From: Mycolicibacter minnesotensis
GTDB taxonomy: Bacteria; Actinomycetota; Actinomycetes; Mycobacteriales; Mycobacteriaceae
Direction: 5' to 3'
Assembly (NCBI RefSeq): GCF_010731755.1
Contig: NZ_AP022589.1
Coordinates: 558,001 to 622,000, forward strand
Length of the DNA: 64,000 nt
A model generated the notes under the pieces. That model made no database searches and was not told the DNA's origin. It was given only the letters and a program-made list of their open reading frames with translations. A program made the translations under genes and the position numbers. Below, piece after piece: positions 59,001 to 64,000 of this stretch; positions within the stretch are counted from its first letter, which is position 1; each line of letters starts with the position of its first letter.

Positions 59001-59217
59001 TCAGCGTCCCGCGGTCCACGGCCGGCAGCCGGCCCGCCCCCGTCAGCAGCAGCACCGAGTTCGCATCCACACCGTCAGCGACGTGCGCGGTGGCCACCTG
59101 AGCCAGCAGGCTGGTCTTGCCGGTTCCAGGGCCTCCCCGCACCTGGACGGCGCCAGACGCTAGCGGGTCGAGTACCGCAGCGACCTGCGCGGTGTGCGGA
59201 CCCCAGTGCTGTGCCAT
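56077..59217 (-). CDS. adnA: helicase-nuclease AdnA
   Basis: This 1046-residue partner of AdnB is encoded first in the operon. Walker A is GGPGTGKTSLL, but motif II is LLLVDDAQQLD in place of DExx, in keeping with reports that the AdnA motor is vestigial. The C-terminal nuclease has GRIDRVERDAAGR and LVVVDVKTAKTP. Cysteines in SLLDCPLRWLAERHGG and CRHCPVRPVCPAH have the spacing of an AddB-like [4Fe-4S] cluster. The ATG at 59217 (MAQHWGPHTAQV) gives the usual length; an in-frame GTG at 59247 is less likely. Confidence 0.94.
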   Translation of the reverse strand: MAQHWGPHTAQVAAVLDPLASGAVQVRGGPGTGKTSLLAQVATAHVADGVDANSVLLLTGAGRLPAVDRGTLTATLLAAGGPAAGQAIREPVVRSVHGYAFAVLQRAARRAEATPPRLVTGAEQDSVIRELLAGDGAGAWPPALHAALATDGFTTELRDLMARCAERGVDPAELIRLGKRCRRPEWTAAGRFARQYEQVMLLRAAVGTAAPQATTPALGAAELVGAALEAFATDPDLLLDERSRIRLLLVDDAQQLDPQAAQLVRVLAAGVHRTVIAGDPDQAVFGFRGAEPTVLLDRDGTPERATVPVVTLTTSHRCAPAVARAISAVARRLPGTSATRRLEGTGPDDGVVTVRTAPTAHAEAALIADTLRRARLIDSVPWSQMAVIVRSVPRAAARLPRSLAAAGIPVALPAGGGLLAQQPAVAALLTVLECTADKVDGPRALALLSGPIGRVDPISLRQLQRTLRRGPAGSSGSAHPGDRLAAALTGAPGELPAAHTRALHRVRAVLQAAARSHAGGRDPHHTLWQAWNRSGLQQRWLAAAERGGPSGAQASRDLDAVTALFDLAEQYVARTAGTTVTGLVEYVTSMQLPSPRTESALGTEAVAVLSAHAALGREWDLVVVAGVQEGLWPNTVPRGGVLGTQRLLDTLHGFGEEVSARAPLLAEERRLLVAALGRARRRLVITAVDGDGDGGADVQIPSEFVTELAACATGEDPRVPASPAVAPPVLSAAGLVGRLRAVVCAPEDVVTISERTDAARQLARLARAGVPGADPQSWYGATPLSTEEPLWRPGSGQVVTLSPSAVQSLLDCPLRWLAERHGGTDRPDLRSTIGSVVHALVAESGRSPQEMLAELDRAWQQLPFTSPWYSANEHDRHRAMIETFAAWRTQTRGELTEVGTEVSFDGVVDAGDGVRLRGRIDRVERDAAGRLVVVDVKTAKTPVSKDDAQQHAQLAVYQLAVEAGLIGADEQPGGGRLVYPAKPAGDGASEREQDALTAETGGQWRERIAQAAAATAGPQFAARVNDGCRHCPVRPVCPAHTRGCGA

Positions 59218-59275
59218 GCCGCCTATGAGAGCACTGCCCTCTGACACGTAACGGCTCAGCTGGCACCATCGACGG

Positions 59276-60064
59276 GTGAATCCCGAGCATCGACTGCACG
59301 TGCACCGCTACGGCCCGGACGGCCCGGTGGGCTTGTTGGCGGTCCACGGACTGACCGGCCACGGCGGCCGCTGGCGCTTTGTGGCCGAGCATCTGCCCGA
59401 CGTCACCATCGCGGCACCGGACTTGATCGGCCACGGACACTCGTCGTGGGCAGCGCCATGGTCGATCGACGCCAACGTCGCAGCACTGGCAGCACTGCTT
59501 GAGGAAGCCGCCGTCGGCCCGGTTCCGGTAGTCGCGCATTCCTTCGGTGGGGCGATAGCCCTGCACCTGGCTGCGGCACGCCCGGACCTGGTCGACGCGC
59601 TGGTTCTGTTGGACCCGGCGATCGGGTTGGACGGGCAGTGGATGGCCACGATCGCCGCGGCGATGCTGGCCTCCCCCGACTATCCCGACGCCGCCCAGGC
59701 GCGGGCCGAGAAGGAGCACGGCGCCTGGTCCGATGTCGATCCCGGCCTGCTCGACATCGAACTCGACGAGCATCTGGTCACGCTGCCCTCGGGTCGTTTC
59801 GGTTGGCGGATCAGCGTGCCCGCGGTGATGTCGTATTGGAGTGAGCTGGCCCGCCCCGCCCTGCTGCCCGGATCCACGCCGACCACCCTGGTGCGAGCCA
59901 CCCGGACTTCACCGCCGTACGTGGATGAGGCGCTCATCGATGGCCTTCGGGCCAAGCTGGGGCCGAATTTCCAGCTGATCGACTTCGACTGCAATCACAT
60001 GGTGGACCAGGCCCGCCCCGCCGAGGCTGCCGCCGTGATCCGCGCGCAGCTCGTCCGGCACTAG
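59276..60064 (+). CDS. alpha/beta hydrolase, LipV-like
   Basis: This is a 262-residue serine hydrolase homologous by position and sequence to M. tuberculosis Rv3203 (LipV). The fold start is LLAVHGLTGHGGRWRF, the nucleophile elbow is VVAHSFGGAIALH, and the C-terminal His is in DFDCNHMVDQARP. It may act as an esterase or lipase; the substrate is unproven. It is divergent from adnA, with the alkyltransferase-like gene following 12 bases after its stop. The start is GTG (59276). Confidence 0.88.
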   Translation: MNPEHRLHVHRYGPDGPVGLLAVHGLTGHGGRWRFVAEHLPDVTIAAPDLIGHGHSSWAAPWSIDANVAALAALLEEAAVGPVPVVAHSFGGAIALHLAAARPDLVDALVLLDPAIGLDGQWMATIAAAMLASPDYPDAAQARAEKEHGAWSDVDPGLLDIELDEHLVTLPSGRFGWRISVPAVMSYWSELARPALLPGSTPTTLVRATRTSPPYVDEALIDGLRAKLGPNFQLIDFDCNHMVDQARPAEAAAVIRAQLVRH

Positions 60065-60076
60065 GGACGGCAAGCC

Positions 60077-60373
60077 GTGGGCGCGGTCACCGACGAACAA
60101 GTCGAACTGGTGCGCGCGCTGATCATCGGCGTGCCCGTCGGCCGTGTGACCACCTATGGCGATGTCGCTGCTGCGGCAGGGCTTTCCAGCGCCCGTATCG
60201 TGGGCTGGGTTCTGCGGATCGACGGCTCCGATCTGCCCTGGCACCGGGTGCTTCCAGCCTCGGGACGGCCGGCATCGCACCTACATACCGAGCAACTGGA
60301 ACGCCTTCGCGCCGAAGGCGTATTGGCCGTCGACGGGAAAGTGGATCTACGCACGCTGCGACACCAGTTCTGA
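60077..60373 (+). CDS. alkyltransferase-like protein (Ada/MGMT family, no active Cys)
   Basis: This is a 98-residue protein of the O6-alkylguanine DNA alkyltransferase fold. The PCHRV active site of true transferases is PWHRVL here, with Trp55 in place of Cys. It therefore belongs to the ATL group, which binds alkylated guanine and hands it to nucleotide excision repair. The DNA-binding helix RVTTYGDVAAAAGLSSARIV is intact. It is the counterpart of Rv3204 and is probably transcribed with the lipV-like gene. Confidence 0.9.
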   Translation: MGAVTDEQVELVRALIIGVPVGRVTTYGDVAAAAGLSSARIVGWVLRIDGSDLPWHRVLPASGRPASHLHTEQLERLRAEGVLAVDGKVDLRTLRHQF

Positions 60374-60388
60374 GGGCCCCCACAACAT

Positions 60389-60444
60389 CGAGCGTGCATT
60401 CAGAGCGAAAAAATGGCCGAAATCCCGCCCTGAGTGCACGTTCG
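60389..60444. repeat. hairpin element between convergent genes
   Basis: Two 19-base arms (60389-60407 and 60426-60444; core GCGTGCATTCAG with CTGAGTGCACG) enclose an A-rich 18-base loop. The three mismatches become G-U pairs in a minus-strand transcript. It may serve as a terminator for both genes. The form recalls dispersed palindromic repeats in mycobacterial intergenic regions. Confidence 0.55.
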
Positions 60445-60458
60445 GCGAGAGCGAAGGA

Positions 60459-61313
60459 CTACAGCGCCAGCCGAACCAGCGCCGCCGTGCGCGCCAGCCC
60501 GGGGAACGCCTCCTCTGTCGACCGTGGATGCAGTGCGTGCACCGCCAGGCGGAACATCAATGCTCGCAACAACATCTGCGGCCACTCGGGCAGATTCTCC
60601 CAACGTTCGATAAGCCCGTCGTCGGCATCGCCCCACGACAGGGCATCCACCACCACCACCCCGGCGGCCCATGATGCGGGGCGCCAGTAGGGCGTGATAT
60701 CAGTGATGCCCGGCGCCGCGGCACCGGAGAACAACACCGTTCCATACAGGTCTCCGTGGACCAGCTGACTCGGATTCTTGGTGGGCTTACGCAAGGTGGC
60801 CAGTTGATTGATCAGGTCGATCGATCGCTGGCCATCTACCGAGCCCGGTGCCAGCCGGGCGCCGGACTGCAGCGAGGCGAAAGGCCGGTCTTCCCAGGCG
60901 GCCCGATCCGCGGCGATGAACACATCGACGTCGGCCCATGGCGCCACCGGGGCCTGGGTCAGGAACCGGGGCCGCTCCAATGTGGAGGTGGCTTCGTGCA
61001 GCCGCACCGCCGCCGACACGACCTCGTCATGGCGGGGCTCGGGGCTACCACCGACGAAGGTGTCGGCCCGCCAGCCCGACACCACGTAACGACCGTCGGT
61101 GGAGCGAACCGGGCGGGCCAGGCGGAGGCCGTCAGCGAAGAGGGTTTCGCGCACTTTCGCCGACCATGCGGCCCTGGCATGGTCGGCGACCATCGACAGG
61201 ACCACTTCCCCGCATTTCCAGCCGTCTTCCCAGCCGGCACCGAGCGGAGTGGGCGAAACGTTGCGAATGCCGAACGTCGCCAGCACATGTTCGGGCGGCG
61301 GCTCGAGGGTCAC
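60459..61313 (-). CDS. TIGR02569 family protein (Rv3205c-like), phosphotransferase-like
   Basis: This 284-residue actinobacterial protein has a degenerate APH-like fold: LGAGWEDGWKCGEVVLSMVA for the nucleotide loop, QLVHGDLYGTVLFSG for the catalytic loop, and GITDITPYWRPASWAAGVVV for the metal site (IxDxxP in place of the usual DxE). The start is GTG at 61313. Its function is unknown. It follows moeZ on the same strand with a gap of about 100 bases. Confidence 0.85.
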   Translation of the reverse strand: MTLEPPPEHVLATFGIRNVSPTPLGAGWEDGWKCGEVVLSMVADHARAAWSAKVRETLFADGLRLARPVRSTDGRYVVSGWRADTFVGGSPEPRHDEVVSAAVRLHEATSTLERPRFLTQAPVAPWADVDVFIAADRAAWEDRPFASLQSGARLAPGSVDGQRSIDLINQLATLRKPTKNPSQLVHGDLYGTVLFSGAAAPGITDITPYWRPASWAAGVVVVDALSWGDADDGLIERWENLPEWPQMLLRALMFRLAVHALHPRSTEEAFPGLARTAALVRLAL

Positions 61314-61409
61314 CGGATAAGACTAACTGTGGGAAACGCAAGCGCGGCGGAGCCGGGCGCGGCGGGTCATGTCGCGGTCGGTAAGCCGCGATGCACCCGG
61401 TCGGCAGCA

Positions 61410-62588
61410 CTAGTACATGACCATGTCGGGCTGCATCTGCTTGGCCCACGCCACAATTCCCCCCTGTAGGTGGACCGCGTCGGCGAATCCGGCCTTCTTC
61501 AGCGTGGCCAGGGCCTGCGCCGAACGAACGCCGGTCTTGCAGTACAGCACGGACATTCGGTCCTGCGGCAGCCTCGCCAAACCCTCACCGGTGTTGATGA
61601 TCGACTGCGGGATCAGCTGCGCCCCCTCGATGTGGTTGATCGCCCACTCGCCCGGTTCGCGCACGTCGATCAGCGCGAGCCGTTGTCCGGAGTCCAGCAG
61701 GGCGCGCAGCTCGGCCGGCGTGATGGTGGACCCGACGGTCGCGGCGGCCGCGTCCTCGGAGACCGCGCCGCAGAATGCGTCGTAGTCGATCAACTCGGTG
61801 ATCGCCGGCGCGGAGGGATCCTTGCGGATCGCGATGGTGCGGTAGCTCATCTCCAGCGCGTCATAGATCATCAACCGCCCCAGCAACGGTTCGCCGATGC
61901 CGGTGATCAGCTTGATCGCCTCGGTGCTCATCACTGAACCGATCGACGCGCATAACACGCCGAGCACGCCGCCTTCGGCGCACGACGGCACCAGCCCGGA
62001 CGGTGGCGGGTCGGGGTACAGGTCGCGATAATTCAGTCCCCTCCCGTGCGGCGCATCCTCCCAGAACACCGAGACCTGGCCCTCGAATCGGTAGATCGAC
62101 CCCCAGATGTAGGGCTTGTGGGCCAACACCGCCGCATCGTTGACCAGGTAGCGGGTGGCGAAGTTGTCGGTTCCATCGAGGATCAGGTCGTAGTCCGTGA
62201 ACAGCTCGACTGCGTTGGATCGCTGCAGACGTTCCTGATGCAGTTGCACCCGCACCAGCGGGTTGACCTCGGCGATCGAGTCGCGGGCGCTTTCGGCCTT
62301 CGCTCGGCCGACGTCGGATACCCCGTGGATGACCTGGCGCTGCAAGTTCGACTCCTCGACGATGTCGAAGTCGACGATCCCCAGGGTGCCCACGCCGGCG
62401 GCCGCCAGGTACAGCAACGTGGGGGCGCCGAGTCCGCCGGCGCCGATCACCAATACGCGGGCGTTCTTGAGACGCTTCTGCCCCTGCACACCGACATCGG
62501 GGATGATCAGGTGGCGGCTGTAGCGTGCGACTTCTTCCCTGGTCAGCTCACCGGCCGGCTCCACCAGCGGCGGCAGTGATCTCGGCAC
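61410..62588 (-). CDS. moeZ: MoeZ, adenylyltransferase/sulfurtransferase
   Basis: This 392-residue two-domain enzyme adenylates and then sulfurates the C-terminus of small sulfur-carrier proteins (for example MoaD and CysO) for molybdopterin and cysteine synthesis. The N-terminal ThiF/E1 part has VLVIGAGGLGAPTLLYLAA and the substrate region DNFATRYLVNDA. The C-terminal rhodanese domain has LYCKTGVRSAQAL with the active Cys. The start is set by GAGGAG (62596-62601) seven bases before the GTG at 62588, which gives VPRSLPPLVEP and the same length as M. tuberculosis MoeZ. The 10 residues upstream are unsupported. Confidence 0.94.
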   Translation of the reverse strand: MPRSLPPLVEPAGELTREEVARYSRHLIIPDVGVQGQKRLKNARVLVIGAGGLGAPTLLYLAAAGVGTLGIVDFDIVEESNLQRQVIHGVSDVGRAKAESARDSIAEVNPLVRVQLHQERLQRSNAVELFTDYDLILDGTDNFATRYLVNDAAVLAHKPYIWGSIYRFEGQVSVFWEDAPHGRGLNYRDLYPDPPPSGLVPSCAEGGVLGVLCASIGSVMSTEAIKLITGIGEPLLGRLMIYDALEMSYRTIAIRKDPSAPAITELIDYDAFCGAVSEDAAAATVGSTITPAELRALLDSGQRLALIDVREPGEWAINHIEGAQLIPQSIINTGEGLARLPQDRMSVLYCKTGVRSAQALATLKKAGFADAVHLQGGIVAWAKQMQPDMVMY

Positions 62589-62687
62589 CGGCAATCTCCT
62601 CAACGTCGCGTTCGCCAATCCATCACAGCAGCTGGTGTGGGCAACGCCAAACGGCGGGGGAAGCTTCCCGAGACAGCGGCCGACGGC

Positions 62688-63722
62688 TCAGGCGATCGGA
62701 GACGGCCAGGGGTTGAAGCGGCAGGTCTTTCCGTCCGGCTTCACCCACTCCGGGTCGAACTTCGCCGCGTCGTCGTTGGAGGTGCCGAATGTCTGCTGCA
62801 TCATCACCGGCGCCAGACCGTCCTGCTTATCGCACGGCTCATGGTGCTGGTAGCCGATCGCATGACCGACCTCGTGATTGATCAGGTACTGCCGATAAGA
62901 CCCGATGTCGCCCTGGAAGGGCACTGCACCACGGACCCAGCGGGCCTCGTTGACAAACACCCGTGGCTCCGACTTTGCCCCGTAGGACGGGTTGTAGCAG
63001 GACGCTTCCAGCGGAATCTCGTAACCGCAGCCCTCCCGTACCGTGATGGGCGAGGTCAGCGAGATGCGAAAGTCGGGGGTGACGGGCCCGCTGCCGTCGA
63101 TCCGAACGAACCCGATCTGCGGGGTGTGCGTCCAGCCCTTGGGATTGCGCAGGGTCTGGTCGACCATCCGGGCGAACGCCTCGTCACCGCCGAACGCTGT
63201 GGTGTCGATACCGTTCTCTACCTCGATGGTGTAGGCGAACACCTTCTCGGTCCCCTGACCGAACTCCGGCTCGGTTCCCGGTATGACGCGCCAGGTCATG
63301 TCGCCGGCTTCGGTGAACGGACCGCCGTTGGGCAGTACACCGGTCGGCAGGTTGACATCGAACTCGGTGAGGCCGCGCGGCGGCGCGCCGATGATGGCGG
63401 TTCCCAACGATCCGATCGTCGGGGGGCCTTGGACCGTGTCCTCCGCGTCATGAGTGCGCACCCCGACGCCGGTGATGGTCTGGTAGACCACCACGACAGT
63501 GAGTGCCATGAGCACCGGTAGCGCGTAGGCACGCCAACCGTAGGTGGACACGAACCGGCCCAGCCAGGTCTGTTTGCGCCACTGGCGGTGCACGTCGCGG
63601 TCCGACCGCACTCGCCCCGCGCCGGCCGCAAGCGGGTCACGCTGTGCGCGCAGGGGCTCACGGAAGCGATCCCGGAGCACCGGGGCTCGACCGCCGCCAC
63701 TCCGCCCCGGGTCGTAGGTCAC
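62688..63722 (-). CDS. DUF3152 domain membrane-anchored metalloprotease-like protein (Rv3207c-like)
   Basis: This protein of about 344 residues has a basic cytoplasmic N-terminus, one membrane helix (AYALPVLMALTVVVVYQTI) and an extracytoplasmic DUF3152 domain. That domain contains NHEVGHAIGYQHHEPC, the HExxHxxGxxH zinc motif of metzincins. A Met-containing segment VMMQQTFG follows, as expected for the Met-turn. It is probably a cell-wall-side zinc protease of unknown target. I use the GTG at 63722 (VTYDPGRSG). It is divergent from the regulator gene at the end of the window. Confidence 0.85.
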   Translation of the reverse strand: MTYDPGRSGGGRAPVLRDRFREPLRAQRDPLAAGAGRVRSDRDVHRQWRKQTWLGRFVSTYGWRAYALPVLMALTVVVVYQTITGVGVRTHDAEDTVQGPPTIGSLGTAIIGAPPRGLTEFDVNLPTGVLPNGGPFTEAGDMTWRVIPGTEPEFGQGTEKVFAYTIEVENGIDTTAFGGDEAFARMVDQTLRNPKGWTHTPQIGFVRIDGSGPVTPDFRISLTSPITVREGCGYEIPLEASCYNPSYGAKSEPRVFVNEARWVRGAVPFQGDIGSYRQYLINHEVGHAIGYQHHEPCDKQDGLAPVMMQQTFGTSNDDAAKFDPEWVKPDGKTCRFNPWPSPIA

Positions 63723-63923
63723 CGTCCCAGAATGGCACAAGGTCTGCGAGCTGGGACTCTTCGGCGCGCCAGGAGCGGCGCAGGAGGAGATCGAAATGGC
63801 GATCGACGCCTGGTTGACGGATGTCGCTGGTGGAAGTGACGTGCGCAGCGCGTAGTCTCGCTCTCACGTACCGGCCGTCGAGAACCAGTCCTCGCCGTCC
63901 GGCAGGACCGGATAGAGGATTCG
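63723..63923. promoter_or_regulatory. divergent intergenic region
   Basis: About 200 bases separate the DUF3152 gene and the last gene. I see no ORF with support and no strong hairpin. It should hold promoters for both genes, but I cannot assign -10/-35 elements confidently. Confidence 0.35.
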
Positions 63924-64000
63924 ATGAGCAAACCGATCGACACGGCAGAGCGGGACGGCGCCAAGCCGACCGGCCGCCGCGCGAGCGGCGCCAAGACCCC
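63924..64000 (+). CDS. N-terminus of a gene, probably TetR regulator (Rv3208-like)
   Basis: The ATG at 63924 follows GATAGAGGATTCG (a GAGGA ribosome site) and opens MSKPIDTAERDGAKP, a hydrophilic tail that runs off the window end. No domain is visible. The call as TetR regulator rests only on gene order in M. tuberculosis (Rv3207c-Rv3208). Confidence 0.5.
   Translation, partial: MSKPIDTAERDGAKPTGRRASGAKT

Overview
The window is high-GC actinobacterial DNA and is almost certainly from a non-tuberculous Mycobacterium (sensu lato). The evidence is a complete complex I operon tail, WhiB7 with its AT-hook, the helicase-nuclease pair AdnAB, mycoredoxin, MoeZ, a UPF0182 membrane protein and a DUF3152 protein, in the order known from the Rv3193c-Rv3208 segment of M. 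tuberculosis. I give no species.

Layout. 1-11187: nuoF (3' part) to nuoN, tightly coupled, mostly through 4-base start/stop overlaps. 11.2-29.4 kb: accessory metabolism. It holds a flavin reductase-like gene, a TetR/PIG-L/Gfo-Idh operon facing a phosphotransferase/DUF7064 pair, an Old Yellow Enzyme, a truncated Rieske gene, an F420-type LLM oxidoreductase, an alpha/beta hydrolase, a quinone reductase, a SnoaL-like protein, a steroid-reductase-like membrane enzyme, a short-chain fatty acid transporter, two likely mycothiol-linked proteins and a self-sufficient P450-reductase fusion. A cold-shock gene with a strong terminator follows.

29.85-38.95 kb: mobile region. An intact IS1249-type element (copy A) has a perfect 8-base target duplication. 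Beside it lies an island bounded by a 49-base exact (70-base near-exact) direct repeat derived from the 3' half of an initiator tRNA-fMet gene; the intact tRNA sits at the right end. Inside are a broken IS3-family element, the C-terminal scrap of a tyrosine integrase, a two-gene restriction-modification-like operon (Eco57I-type N6-adenine methylase plus a separate PD-(D/E)XK nuclease), and two more IS1249-type copies, one nested in the other.

39.1-64 kb: conserved mycobacterial core. It runs MpaB-like oxygenase, UPF0182, PDZ/Lon-like protease, DUF2342 metalloprotease-like protein, orphan cyclodehydratase-like protein, ABC1 kinase, whiB7 with an attenuator leader and upstream ORF, uvrD2, mrx1, nudC, K+ channel, adnB-adnA, lipV-like hydrolase, alkyltransferase-like protein, phosphotransferase, moeZ, DUF3152 protein and the first codons of a regulator.

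The most interesting parts are the tRNA-fMet island with its split restriction-modification pair, the whiB7 leader, and the P450 fusion that lacks the usual I-helix acid. Identities are read from motifs and from memory of families; no searches were run.
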